A DNA stretch of 64,000 bases from Hydnum rufescens UP504 (GCA_014904985.1 MU128924.1:69958-133957); one strand, 5' to 3'; positions 11,766 through 24,239 are shown, numbered from the stretch's first letter. Made by a program: numbers and translations. The notes: generated by a model from the sequence alone, not told the origin.

Positions 11766-14700
11766 ATGACGTCCAAAGACCCGCCGAACCCTGCAGAAAT
11801 GCGACATGTCCATATCTCAGGTATCCCATCCCGTTCCATGCACAATTTGCATCTAACAAACCTATTTGGCCCTCGCGACAGAGGCCAGATGCAACAGTCC
11901 TCTTCTACGTATATCGAAACGTTATCGTCTTGACATTCCAAGTCAATCTCGTCCTAATATCATTGGCCTTCGTTCGCCGAAGTCAGAATACATCAAGGCA
12001 ACACAGGATGGCGTGACATGGAAAAATCCCTTTAGGGATCAGTTGTAGGTCTACTTCACGCAGATATGCAGCATCACTGCTGATGACAGCCACTACGCAG
12101 TACGGTTATTCCAACCTCTACTGATTACAGCCTGGATATAGCTTTACTCGAGCACCGTCGTGTCCATCGGGGGCGATTCGTTGCATCCTGTAGTTTGGAT
12201 CCCTCCCCTGCCACAGACGAAGGTGAACCTGCTGATATTTTGTGTGAGGATTGGGCCATGCTCACACACGGTGTTTATTCCTGCAGAGATACACCTCGAT
12301 TTGAAAGATGGCGCGAACAAAAAGGTCGGGGACCTTACACTACTTCTTACATCCTCTCTTGTATCCACTAGAGATGCTGTCGAGAATGTAAACCAGGCTG
12401 TCGAGCAGCTAGGTCCCGGACTAGCTGTCGTCAATAATCTCGTCCAAGCTGCCGCCCCACTTGCAGCACAGGTCACAACCGAATTCAATGCTTGGCATAC
12501 GTTGTTGAGTCGCGTCGGGGCCCTCGTAAAAGTTGTTGATATAGTCGCCGAGGCACGTTTCATCATGAATCACCTATCCCCCGCGAGCACTAAAAAGTAT
12601 TTACAAACAGGTTCACCCCTGGATCAAGGGAGCATGGGGAGTCGTCTCAGTAGCATATGGGGTATGACTTGAAGCAAGTTTCGTATCTGTGTGCTTCCTC
12701 ACTGGAGTTCCATCAGATCGCTTCCCAGCAGAGCGACCGAGACGCGGAAGTAATGGGTTTAGTGCAGACTATGGCGGATACGTGCTCTTTGGCCGACAAA
12801 GCTGAGGAGTTGAAGAAACGCTCTGAAACGGGTCAAGACATCATTATCCAAATCCTGCGACAAGTAATGGAATGCGCGTATTTCATTCAGGCCTATTGCA
12901 GACACAAGTCCTTTAGTACGTGGAAACCCGCACATTCTACTTACTTCAAGACTGATTAGTATGGGCCGCAGTCACCCGCGTTGGGAAGTACACGGTTTCT
13001 CTTGTTGACGCCCAGATCAAGAACTACAAGGATAACCTTGATAAACTCCGACGGAATCTGATTGACCATGCGAACATACAATGCTCTGTGATTACGTATC
13101 GCGTCTTAGACGTCGTAATTGAAGCTCGTGAGTGCATCTCGCGTCTTTGGTCACAACCTGTGTTCTAAGATAGTTCACAGATGAGTGGGGAGTGCTCAGC
13201 GATCTAAAATATGCCTCGGATGCCCATCACGATCTGGATAAAGCGTGCTTAGCGGGCACGCGTACAGAGATCATCGACGCTATAGTGCGTTGGGCTGTCG
13301 GAGGGGAACTGCCGTCGTCTGATCCCACTGGCTCAATGCCGTTGAGATTCAACGAATCATCTCGCATACTTTGGTTGTGTGGCATGGCCGGTGCGGGGAA
13401 ATCGTCAATCCTTCGCTCATGCGCAAAATGCCTTGATGACCTTAAACGCAAGGGGTCGTACTATGGCTTCGATAAAAATACACCTGGTGTAAACCTCACA
13501 AACCTCTTCAGTACGATCGCCCGAGATCTCGCCGACCTCGATAGGTCCCGGAAGCAGCGCCTTGTCGATATTGTCAAGGATGACACCGCGATACGAACAA
13601 CCGGCAACTGCAAATTGCAGTTCCAGCACTTTATTATTGCGTCATTCGAGGGTGACGAGGCGGTGGGGAAGACCGTTGTTTTCATCGATGCATTCGATGA
13701 GTCCGGGAACGAAGCAGTTCGCGCCGACGCCCTCGACATTCTAACAAAGCGAGCATCAGAGTTCCCCCAGGGTCTTCGAGTCGTAGTCACTTCGAGATAT
13801 GAACCTGATATTCAGGATGCGTTGCAGTCGCGGCCACGTGGGGTTGATGTCCTACTTGTCGACGACATCCCGGCTGATCAGACCTCGCGCGACATTGCGA
13901 AGTATGTGTACCATGAACTTCGCAATGTGAATGAATTCCGAGAGGCAGAGTACCAGACGCATCTGGGTGCGCTCATTCGGAAGGCTGGAACATCATTTCA
14001 GTGGGCTGCTACTGCCTGTCGCTTCATTTGCAGCCGTTATGCTGGGGTCGACCCACGGGATCAGATTAGGACAATGCTGCGTGCTGATACAGAGCTGTAT
14101 GGGCTGTATAGCACCGTCATGAAAGAGCACTGCAATCCATCCGATGACATGGCCGTACGACGAGTCAAGTCAATCCTAGGCCGAATCATATGTGCTCAGG
14201 AGCCTTTATCATTGCATGCTCTTGTCCACCTAGGTCCGCCCGATTCTATCCTCAGTCCACATGACATGGGAATACAGCGGGAAATTGTGAAACATCTTGC
14301 CTCACTCCTTAGTGGTACGCGCAGTGACCATGAGCCAATTACACCTCTCCACTCGTCTTATCGCGACTTCTTGTGTAACCCGGAGCATAACAAAGATTTC
14401 TACATTGATGAAGGAGAAGCAAATGAGCATATGGTCCTGGCATGCTTCCGAGTGATGGACGAGAGCTTGAAATTCAATATCTGTGAACTCCCGACGTCAT
14501 TCCTTCGCAATGCTGACATCCCGGACATTTCTGGTCTCATAGACAAACACATCTCTAATCATCTGTCTTATGCTTGTCGATACTGGTGTTTCCACATATC
14601 CGCGATACCTGCCGGGGTTCCTGGGAAACATGTGGAATCATTCTTCCGGAAGGATTTCCTACACTGGTTGGAAGTGATGAGCCTCACACGGAGCTCCCCT

Positions 14701-16136
14701 CAAGATGCATTAGCCTCACTTAACATCTCTCATGTAAGCACAGATGCTGAAGCTGTCTGCCAATTCCTAACATGGATTCCCCAGATTGCTGAAAACTTAG
14801 TTAAAGTGCGACATGATGCAATAGAATTCATCTCCATGTTTGGGGTTGCCATCACAACAAGTGCACCTCATATCTACCTCTCTGGTCTCACATTTGCTCC
14901 CACATCATCACTCCTATATCAGCAGTGGCAAGGTCAATTCCCAGGAATTGCAAAACTGATTCATGGGCAACTTCACCACTGGCCACACATTAGGCTGATC
15001 CTAAAAGGACATCACAATGGGGTAACATGTGTTGCTTTCTCCCCTGATGGCAAGCAGGTTGCTTCCAGCTCCTGGGATAAGAGCATACAACTCTGGAATG
15101 CAGAGACAGGTGTCAGCATTGGTCCACCAATGGAGGGGCATGATGGTCCCATCTACTCCATTGCTTTCTCACCTGATGGCAAGCAGATTGCTTCTGGCTC
15201 TGAGGACAAGACCATACAACTCTGGAGTGTGGAGACAGGTGCAAGCATTGACCAGCCAATGCAGGGACATTCTCGCTCACTCTCTGCCATCTTATCCATT
15301 GCTTCTCACCTGATGGCAAGCAGATTGCTTCTGGCTCTGAAGACAAAACCATGCAACTCTGGAATGTGGAGACAGGTGCAAGCATTGGCCAGCCAATGCA
15401 AGGGCACCATGATACCATTTGGTCCATTGCTTTCTCACCTGATGGCAAGCAGATTGCTTCAGGTTCTGAGGACAACACCATACAACTCTGGAACACAGAG
15501 ACAGGTGCAAGAATTGGCCAACCAATGGAAGGGCATAATGATCTCATCTTTTCCATTGCTTTCTCACCTGATGGCCAGCAGATTGGCTTCTGGCTCCAGA
15601 GATGGACCATACAACTTTGAATGCAGAGACAGGTGTAAGCATTGGTGAGCCAATGGAAGGACATGATGTAGGCATCAGATCCATTGCCTTCTCACCTGAT
15701 GGCAGGCATATTGCTTCAGGCTCTCATGACAAGACCATACAACTCTGGAATGTGGAGACAGGTGCAAGCATTGGCCAGCCAATGCAGGGGCAATGATGAT
15801 GGCATCTGGTCTATTGCTTTCTCAACCTGATGGCACACAGATCACTTCTGGCTCCTTAGACAAGACCATATGCCTCTGGAATGTGGGGATAGGTGCAAGC
15901 ATTGGCCAGCTAAAGGAGGGGCATAACTCTGCCATCAACTCTATTGCTTCTCACCTTGATGGCAAGCAGATTGCTTCTGGCTTCTAACACAACCATACAA
16001 CTCTGGAATGTGGAGACTGAATGGAGATTGCCGCAGCCAATTGGAGGGCCATTGAATGATGTTGGTCCAATGTGCATTGCTTTCTTACCTGGATGGCAAG
16101 CAGATTGCTTCTGGCTCTAACATCCAATCTCTCTCT
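11766..16136 (+). CDS. NACHT-WD40 NLR-like (STAND) receptor, copy 1; WD40 part broken
   Basis: The start [15 protein letters not shown] is conserved in copy 2. Short exons (11,766-11,819; about 11,881-12,048; about 12,131-12,250) give a C2-like beta-rich region ([25 protein letters not shown]). A helical N-terminal domain follows (12,300-12,660; HPWIKGAWGVVSVAYG), then a further helical segment (12,710-13,127). After an intron at 13,128-13,180 comes NACHT: Walker A GMAGAGKSS at 13,381-13,407, Walker [11 protein letters not shown] near 13,675 and RVVVTSR near 13,778. A helical linker runs to about 14,990. WD40 repeats start with [17 protein letters not shown]. The frame is open from 13,192 to 15,285, then breaks repeatedly (missing T at about 15,300; indels near 15,590, 15,615, 15,795 and 15,830), although seven to eight repeats remain recognisable to 16,120. 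A role in non-self recognition is inferred from the fungal NWD/HET-E family. Confidence 0.8.
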
Positions 16137-17228
16137 TATTCGAGACTGATCGGCGTGGGCGGTAGTCAACCGGGTTGGGAAGCACACGGTTTCTCTTGTA
16201 GACGCGAAGATCGAGGATTACAAGACGACCCTTGATACACTCCGACGGAATCTGATTGATCATGCGAACATACAATGCTCTGTCATCACGTCTCGCGTCT
16301 TGGACGTCGTAACCGAAGCCCGTAAGTGCATTTTGTGTCTTCGGACACAACCTGTGTTCTAAGATCGTCCACAGGCGAGTGGGAAGTGCTCAGCGATCTA
16401 AGATATGCCCGGGACGCCCATCACGATCTGGACAAAGCGTGCTTAGCGGGTACGCGTACTGAGATCATCGACGCCATAATGCGTTGGGCCGTTGGAGCGG
16501 ATACACCGTTGTCTGATCCCAGCAGCTCAATGCCATTGAGGCCCAACGAATCGTCCCGTGTGCTTTGGTTATGTGGCACAGCGGGTGCGGGGAAATCGTC
16601 GATCCTTCGCTCATGCGCGAAACGCATTCAAGACCTTGAACGCATGGGATCATACTATGGCTTCGATAAAAGTACCCCTCTCGTAGACCTTACAAACCTC
16701 TTCAGTACGATCGCTCGAGATCTCGCCGACCTCGATAAGTCTCGGAAGCAGCGCCTTGTGGATGCTGTCAAGAATGAAACCCCGATACGAACAACCGGCA
16801 ACTGCAAATTACAGTTTCAGCACTTTATTGTGGCATCCTTCAGGAATGACAATGCTGTGGGCGAGACCATTGTTTTCATCGACGCATTTGACGAGTCCGG
16901 GAACGCTACGGATCGCGCGGATGCGCTTGCCATCCTCACAAAACGAGCCTCAGAACTTCCTTCCTCTCTTCGAGTCGTAGTCACTTCGAGATATGAGCGC
17001 GATATTCAAGACATGTTGCAGTCTCCTCTCCGGCCCGGGGTTGACGTCATGCTTGTGGACGACATCCCAGCTGCTCAGACCTCGCGCGATATTGCGACAT
17101 ATGTGTACAACGAACTCCGTAATCTGAACGGATTGCGGGCGCAGAAATACCAGAACGATGTGGATACGCTCATTCGGATGGCCGGAACTTCATTTCAGTG
17201 GGCTGCTACCGCCTGTCGCTTCATTTCT
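16137..17228 (+). pseudogene. Partial NACHT module, copy 3 (no N-terminus)
   Basis: At 16,137 the WD40 sequence of copy 1 jumps into a segment nearly identical to 42,598-43,690 of copy 2. It starts inside the intron before the helical exon ([17 protein letters not shown] near 16,180). The intron at about 16,321-16,373 joins EA to [19 protein letters not shown] is intact: GTAGAGKSS near 16,576, [10 protein letters not shown] near 16,870 and RVVVTSR near 16,970. The open frame continues to ATACRFIS at about 17,228, where it switches abruptly into a WD40 fragment. Unlike copy 2, this copy keeps the CCC and CCCC runs, so it has no frameshift in NACHT. Without N-terminal effector or complete linker it is probably a non-functional fragment or half of a chimeric rearrangement. 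Confidence 0.75.
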
Positions 17229-19190
17229 ACAGGGAATATCTCTGCCCATAACTATATCGCAATTCGGCTTTCTCCACTGATGGCAAGCAGATTTGCTTCT
17301 GGCTCCCTGAAAGACAAACACCTGCAACCTCTGGAATTGGAGACAGGTGCGAAAGGCATAATGGCCAGCAACTGCAAGGGCACGCATGATAACCATTTGA
17401 CTCCATTGCTTTTCCTCACCTGATGGCTAAGCAGATTGCTTCAGGTCTGAGGACAACCAACCATACAACCGTGGAACACAGAGACTACGGATTGCAAGAA
17501 TTGGCCCACCAATGGAAGAGGCATAATGAATACTCATCTTTTCCATTGCTTTCTCATCCTGATGGCCAGGCAAGATTGCGATCTGGCTCCAGAGATGGGG
17601 AGAGCTGCCATAACAGGATTGAATGCAGAGACACGGGTGTAAGCAATTGGTAGAGCCAAATGGATGATTGGACATTGCATTGGATGGCAAACTCAGGATC
17701 TCATGGGGTGCCAATTCTCAAGAGATCTGATGAACTAGTGCTCCTATATTATTGCTTCAGGCTCCATCATGCGACAGAGCGCAGGTATTATGAGACTGAC
17801 CGGAGGCATATATCCCAACTCTGTGATATGCTAGAATAGAGCAGACGAGTGGCAGTGACATACAGTCGTGCCAGGCCAGCCGAATGCAGGCATCCAGATG
17901 AATGCAAGGCGCGGGACATGTATCGTGGGTTGATACTACTTGCTTTCTGCGAGGGACTGAGCGGTATCACAGATGGCACTGTGCGAGTGCAGCGATTAGG
18001 CATTCTGGCTCAGATGTAGACCAAGTACCTATGTGGAACTGAGTGCCTGAGATCTAGGACATCGGGGACGATAAGGCTGCAACCATAAGCGACAGGAAGG
18101 TTAGAGCGAGCATTGCAGCATAAAGGAAGGGGCATAACTCTGCCATCACTCTTATTAGCAATTTCTCCCCTGATGGCAAGCCAGATTGCTTCTGGCTCTA
18201 ACAACACACATGGACAACTCTGGAATTGGAGAACATGAAACTCGAATAGATTGCCAGCAATGGAGGAGCATGGATGATGTATGTCATGTCATGTGCTTTC
18301 ATTACCTGATGGCAAGAGGCAGATTGCTTCTGGCTCTAGACACAACCATAACAAACTCTGGAACAGGTGGAGACAGGAAAGAGCAATGTACCGGCATTCA
18401 TGGAGGGCGGCAAGATGATCTTGTCATCAGTGCATGTGCATTTCTCACCTGATGGCAAGCAGGATTGCTCTCTGGCTCTCGTAATGATCAAAACCATATC
18501 AATCTGAATCATGAAGACAGGAATGACCATTCACCAGATGTTGCCTCAGCCAACTCGGAGGGGCATGATGATTGTTGTACATATGCATTTGCTTGATCAT
18601 CACCGATGGACAAGCAGATTGCTTCTGGCTCTGAGCAAGACCATTCGACTTCTGAATCGATGGGACAGGTGGCAAACATGGCCGCAGCCAATGGCCTCAT
18701 TCAAGTATTGGCGATTCTGTCCATGATGCTTCTCACCTGATGGCAGCAGATTGCCTTCTGGCTCTAAGAATGCGAAGTGCTATACGTGGGGAGGAGTCAG
18801 GATCTCAAGAGATAGGTGCAGTAGACCGAGAGCATGTGGGGCAGTAGAGATGGCCAGCCAATGGAGGGCATTACCTTCCATAGGAATCTTCGATCGTGGT
18901 GTTCTCACCTGATCGGCACGAAATCTGCATCTGGGTCCTGGCACAATACCATACAACTTTGCCGATAATTCAGCTGAGAAACACCAGGTAACAAGGATGA
19001 AATGGGCGCCAAAATGCAGAGGGCACACGAGTAGGGGGAGCCATTATGTTCCTTGCTTTTCTCACCTGATGGCCAAGCAATTGCTTTCATAGGCTCGTGA
19101 GGATCACACGAACTATTAGCGCGGCTGTTGGAATGTGAGTATCAGGGTGCGGGTGCTGACTTCCAATGGATAGGACATGATGGTGGAACA
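17229..19190 (+). pseudogene. Indel-saturated WD40 repeat stretch
   Basis: Recognisable WD40-repeat DNA (phrases like GATGGCAAGCAGATTGCTTC and TGGAGACAGGTGCAAGC) is interrupted every 10-30 bases by small, mostly inserted bases, so no frame stays open. The order of repeats at 17,420-17,660 matches 15,450-15,660 in copy 1, including the rare variants ACACAGAGAC and GGCTCCAGAGATGG. The density and insertion bias of the errors differ sharply from the clean sequence on both sides. Decay or uncorrected long-read sequence are both possible. Confidence 0.75.
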
Positions 19191-19248
19191 CTGACCCACT
19201 GCCTACCCTTGCCTAATAGTTTATTTAATTCAATCCACAAAAAAACAT
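19191..19248. other. Junction of NLR remnant and transposon island
   Basis: Between the last WD40-like words (about 19,190) and the first GTGTGTGG hairpin (19,249) is an AT-rich stretch of about 60 bp. I found no matching terminal inverted repeat at the far side of the array. Confidence 0.35.
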
Positions 19249-20773
19249 ACCACACACCCACCCTAGTGGGTGTGTGGTACCATCCATAGGAATCCAAAAA
19301 AAGAAAAACTACTTAGTAGTACCACACACCCACAGGTGGGTGTGTGGTACTGTCTATAGAAATAAAAATCAAAAACCAACTTAGTAGCACCACACCCACT
19401 AGGGCAGGTGGGTGTGGTACTGTCCATAGAAATATAAAAAAAAAGAAAGAAAAAAAACTACTTAGTAGCACCAAGGGTGGGTGTGTGGTACCATGGCATG
19501 GCTTGTGCACTTCACTGTTAGGTAGGTCATTTGGATGGGTTGCAGGTTGCCATTGGGGGTTGTCATTTTGGGAGCTCCAGTTTGGAGTCTAGAATAATAT
19601 CATACATTAGTAAAAAAATTGAGGTGACACAAAAGGAGCAGCTTGTGCTGCTCCTTTTGCACTGCTATATGTATAGAGATTTTTTTTTAAAACATACCTT
19701 GTAGTACCACACACCCACTTTGGTGGGTGTGTGGTCCTTGTTTTCTACTGCAGTCACACATTTGTCCTCAGTTTTGTGTATGGGGACTTGTCATCATTGG
19801 GGTGGGTGGGTTGCCATTCTCACAGGGGTCTTTGGCAGGGTCGCGGGTCTTGATTTGGGGGTCAGTTGGGGTTGTAGGCTGGGATGGAAACCTAGGAACA
19901 AATAATGTGTTAGTAAAAGAAAGAAGAAAAGAAACCCATGCAAAGGAGCAGTGTATGCTGCTCCTTCTGTGTGGTTGTACTTACCTTAAGATTACCACAC
20001 ACCCACTGAAGCAGGTGTGTGGTTCATTTGGGGTCCCCACAGCCTTGTGTACTCACCTTGAGATTGCCACATGCCCACTTCAGCAGGTGTGGTTTGTCTG
20101 GGGGTTCTGCAGTCTTGTGTCATGTGTTCCTGTTCCCAGGTTTGGTCTGGTGGGCATTCCTTGGCCAGATGTATTTGTGGTTTTCATTTGGCGGGGGTGG
20201 CGGGTGTTTATATGGTGGGTTTTCATTGGGCAGGTGTTCATATGTTGGGTTTTGGTCAGGCAGGTGTTTGTTCATCAGGTTTGGGGTTGGGGGCTCATGC
20301 AGGTTTGAGTTCAAAATCTAGAAGAATAAGGAATGTTAGTTAAACCATTAAAACATTGCAAGAAGAGCAGCCTGTGCTGCTCTTCTTGTGCTACAAAATA
20401 AAAAAATAAAACTCATCTTGTAGTACCACACACCCACCATGGCAGGAGTGTGGTACCTTCATTGTTCATGCAGGTTTTGTTTGGCATGGGTTCTTCAGTG
20501 GGTCAATGTTTGTGGGTATCACTTGGCAGGTTGGTGTTTCTGGGGGGTGTTCATTTTGTGGGCATGTGTTCCATTTGTTCTCGTTTAGTGGATCTTTGTG
20601 TTGCAGGGTGATAATATAGTAGGCTATTGCATGGGGTCCCCATGGGGGAATTTAGGACCTCCCACCCTGTGGGGTTGAAAACCTGCCCCTGTGACTCACA
20701 GGAGTAAAAGCTGCAGGATACAAGGCAGGGTTGAAAAACCCAGGGGGACCCCGTGGGGTTCCCTGTGGGGACC

Positions 20774-20900
20774 ACCTTGGTCAGTCATCTAAGCCTACCT
20801 AGTTAGGTACCACTTCCAGGGCAGATAATGGTACCTAAGTAGGTCTCATCACTATTTCGGCTGAAATGGCCATTTTTATGATTTCACCTCCTGGCCCAGA
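20774..20900 (+). repeat. Terminal inverted repeat-like end (CACCTTGGTCAG)
   Basis: The sequence CACCTTGGTCAGTCATCTAA and the next roughly 80 bp reappear inverted at about 33,700-33,802, with few changes. The first bases resemble the ends of element B (CACCTTAGGCAG). The flanking bases do not give a matching target duplication, so the two ends may belong to different insertions or a rearranged element. Confidence 0.55.
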
Positions 20901-21326
20901 ATTGGCCGAAATGGCCAAAAATTGGCTGAAACTGGGACTTAGAGAATCTCAGACTTGCAGTGGGTCATACGGGCATACTGGGGATAGTTCCATTTATAAT
21001 TATTTATATTATACATATACCCCCACTCAGTGTTTCCTTCAGTGGTCAGTCCTGTTATTGACTTGGTTATTTATTGATTTATTTATTTAAAAAATTCAAT
21101 TAATATACTACACACCCACTTGGGCAGGTGTGGTACCATCCCTCAAAATTAAAAAAAAAATAAGTAGCACCACACCACCCTAGCGGGTGTGGTACTGTCC
21201 ATACAAATCAAAAGAAAAAAAAGCACTACTTAGTAGCACCACACACCTGCTTGGGTGGGTGTGTGGTACTGTCCCTCAAAATTTAAAAAAGAAAAAAACT
21301 AAGTGGCACCACACCCACTTGGGTGG

Positions 21327-22701
21327 TGTTGGAGGGATAAATCCCTACACCATAGAATCCTCATCTGAGGCCCATTTTCCCTACAAACGAATCAATTATA
21401 TGTCACTGCGCTCATTTAATTTAATTGTCATTTGTTTATTCAAGAAATCAATTGGATTCCTACCCCTTTCCAACCCATAATATTGCCTCATTCCTTTACC
21501 ATGTCCACCAGTCAATTTATTGACTATCCATTGGACTTCAACAGTCCTCATTAAAAAGGGGCAGTTTATGCCCTACTTCAAGTCCATTTTCTTTGGACAA
21601 GGCAATTCAACTTGCCATCTTTCTTCAAGACTGGATGACTTGCCTGCTCTTCCAAGCCATCCTATTGCCTTAAGGGCGATGAATTGTGATTATGTAACAA
21701 TGCAGACTGGGCCTAGTTCCGATTCTGGACTCGCAGATCCATCACATGATCCAGATAGGGGCTGCACTACTCTGAAGGAGTATTTTTCGAATTACTCCGT
21801 CATTTTTGATCGGATCGACTCGAAACGACCGCGCCCAGAAAGATACGAATAGTACCTATCGAATGGTACCAAACACGAAACGAATGGATTAAAAATGCAG
21901 TCCCTGTAACAGTATCTTGCCATGATTCATACTCTGAAGGAGTATTTCTTGATTTTTGAAGCCAATTCTTATTGGATTCGTTCGTAAGTACCACGCCCTG
22001 AGAGCTGTTAAAAATGCGCATCGAACGGTACCAAGGGAAAAACGAGCGGACGCGAACTCCATTTTTCACAAGACAACTCCCCCCCATGACTCCCCCTTTG
22101 CTCCACCATTCAAAATAGCGAATTACTTCCGGCCCTCTTATGTCCGATGGAGAAGACCCTCAGGGCAACCTATTCCACTTTTCCTTAAGGGAACTTGTCC
22201 AGGTTTGAAGGAGGAATAGCATGTAATGTGTCAATCTCCCCTTGAAATTGGAATATCTCCATCAGTTTTGAATATTTTAACTTCATTTCTTTTTCTCTGT
22301 GTGTCCCTTCAGTCCGACTTTTTTACTTTCTATTGAGTCGAAGTCTGGATTGTATATTAGGTGCAGCTAGCACACAAATTCATTAGTTCTCCCCCTCCCT
22401 CCAGTTTGAAGCTTCTTGAACAGCTGCTGGTCCCTGGGTGACTTCTCACTACAAAAAGCGAATTCTAACTACACTTTGACTAAGGTCTCAAGAAGGGATT
22501 CTTAGGGTGTGGTAATTTGACTGAAACACACATTCTCACTTAATTGCTTGGGCTTTGCTGGCTCACTGCAATTTCCCCTGTTCAAAAGACTTTCCCCCAC
22601 TCGGACCTGAACATCCAGATTAGATCTGTGATCCCCTCTTTCATCCCCGGCTCAACATCATGGACAGTGGTTGGATTGGCATCATAACCATCCTGCTTAC
22701 A
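21327..22701. mobile_element. TG...CA insertion with 4-bp target duplication (LTR-like)
   Basis: The insertion begins TGTTGGAGGGATAAATCCC and ends CTTACA. It is flanked by GTGG at 21,323-21,326 and 22,702-22,705, and it splits a type 1 hairpin whose halves rejoin once it is removed. About 140 bp at its start is related to 62,436-62,580. The length of 1,375 bp and TG...CA ends suit a solo LTR or a non-autonomous LTR element. No coding domain is visible. An internal stretch (21,690-22,150) is richer in CpG than its surroundings. Confidence 0.6.
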
Positions 22702-23250
22702 GTGGGTGTCTGGTTTGGGTCAGTTCTTTGGTGGGGTGTTCGTTGGGTTTTCACTTGGCACAGTTTCAGTTGGGGCTCATATGGATGTTGGTCAGTGGGG
22801 GCTTGTAGGGTGTTGGTGCAGCTTGAGACCTAGAATATTAAAATATTATTTAGAAATTCGAAGCAGCGCAAAAGGAGCAGCTATCGCTGCTCCTTTTGCA
22901 CAGCTGTATCTATTGGGGGGGGAAACTCACATTAAACAGGGCCACACACCTGCTGTGGTGGGTGTGTGGTTCCTGGGCTACCCATTGGGTGGTCCATTGT
23001 TTTTTTGGGTATGGCTCTTGCCATTTGGACCCTCATCATGTGGCGGGTTTTTGTCTCTGGCCGCAGACCATAATCTAAAATAATAAAAGCTATATTAGTA
23101 TAAGAATTCAAAGTGGTGCAAAAAGAGTAGCTTGCACTACTCTTTTTGCGCCATTGTCTCTACTAAGACAAAAACTTACCTTATGACCACACACCCGCAG
23201 CAGCAGGTGTGTGGTTGTGTGGTTGTGGTCATGCGGTCATGGTCATGCAC

Positions 23251-23283
23251 TGTTGCTGCTGCTGTTGCTGCTGTTGCTGCTGT

Positions 23284-23315
<32 letters not shown>

Positions 23316-23485
23316 CTGTTGCTGCTGTTGCTGCTGCTGTTGCTGCTGTTGCTGCTGTTGCTGCTGTTGCTGCTGTTGCTGCTGTTGCTGCTGTTGCTGC
23401 TGTTGCTGCTGTTGCTGCTGTTGCTGCTGTTGCTGCTGTTGCTGCTGTTGTTGCTGTTGTTGCTGTTGTTGCTGTTGCTGTTGTG
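23251..23485 (-). repeat. CTG/CAG repeat, polyglutamine-like on minus strand
   Basis: An interrupted (GCTGTTGCT)n tract of about 230 bp. On the minus strand it reads as one long CAG/CAA run that would encode some 75 Gln, followed by CMTMT and then the type 1 hairpin and a GTAAGT donor. The same order (CAG run, tgcatgaccatgacc, hairpin, donor) recurs at 59,944-60,100 on the plus strand. Confidence 0.85.
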
Positions 23486-23534
23486 TTGTGGTTGTGTGGT
23501 CACTTGCTGGGTGTGGCTGCATAGAGTTGCAAAA

Positions 23535-24182
23535 TTCAATGCCGGCAATTGCCAATACTCAAGAAGTGCCCAAGCGCTGGTGCTGCAAGCACAGTACACA
23601 ATAGTACCAAGCATGTATATTATAAATAAATACTATATAATAAAAATGTGTCCAGGAAAACCTGAAGAAGATGATGGTAATGAGTCAGAGCTCAATAAGG
23701 CATGAGATTGCTAATTACAGAGTGGATTGGGCCACTTCTACACATCAGAATTGGCCCAAATTTAACTATAGTAGTGTTATACATACACTCTACATGGGTG
23801 ATTAATTATCTTGGACAATTTTCGCATTTTTCAATTTTTCACACCTTCAATTCCCTATTTAGGGAATTGAAGGTGTGAAAAATTGAAAAATGCAAGAATC
23901 ATCCGAGATAGTCAATCGCCCATGTAGAGTGTATATATAACATTACTATATTTAAATTTGGGCCAATTCTGATGTGTAGAAGTGGCCCAATCCACTCTGC
24001 AATTAGCAATCTCATGCCTTATTGAGCTCTAACTCATTATCATTGTCTTCTTCGGGTTTTCCTGGACAAATATTTATTATATAGTATCTATTTCACATAT
24101 ACATGCTTGCTACTATTGTGTACTGTGTTTGCAGTGCCAGCACTTGGGCACTTCTTGAGTATCAGCAATTGCCGGTGTTGAA
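23535..24182. repeat. Palindromic centre of element A
   Basis: Two inverted arms of about 323 bp meet at 23,858 (TTCCCTATTTAGGGAA). The arms match well, with scattered substitutions and short indels; the left arm continues into the CAG tract and the right does not. Arrays of opposite orientation leave from both sides, so the centre could act as a bidirectional promoter. That is an inference. Confidence 0.8.
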
Positions 24183-24239
24183 TCTCCATCTTGCTTCCCA
24201 TCTCTGCAACCACAACAAGGAACCGCCTGAAAAGGCAAG

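Larger units (their letters stand above)
19249..23217 (-). repeat. Hairpin exon/intron-like array A, left (minus-oriented)
   Basis: Two hairpin types alternate. Type 1 (ACCACACACCCAC...GTGGGTGTGTGGT) lies at about 19,249, 19,321, 19,388, 19,703, 19,993, 20,424, 21,105, 21,165, 21,235, 21,305 (split by an insertion), 22,940 and 23,185. Type 2 (CAAAAGGAGCAGC...GCTGCTCCTTTTG) lies at about 19,629, 19,938, 20,357, 22,863 and 23,113. On the minus strand type 1 sits just before an AAG|GTAWGT donor, and type 2 sits inside a segment that ends ACTAATR...ATTCTAG. The clearest intron-like segment is 19,589-19,697 (109 bp). The outermost units (19,249-19,490 and 21,100-21,320) are simpler tandem units of about 70 bp with only type 1. 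No transposase frame is seen. Confidence 0.7.

Noticed and set aside
15113..15664. Minus-strand frames over the WD40 repeats (and 44,644-46,453)
   Set aside because: Shadows of the WD40 coding strand kept open by its repeat period of three.
23209..23705. Long polyCys, polyLeu, polyAla and polyGln open frames
   Set aside because: All are frames of one CTG/CAG tract. Only the minus-strand Gln frame agrees with the array direction, and it is reported as a repeat.
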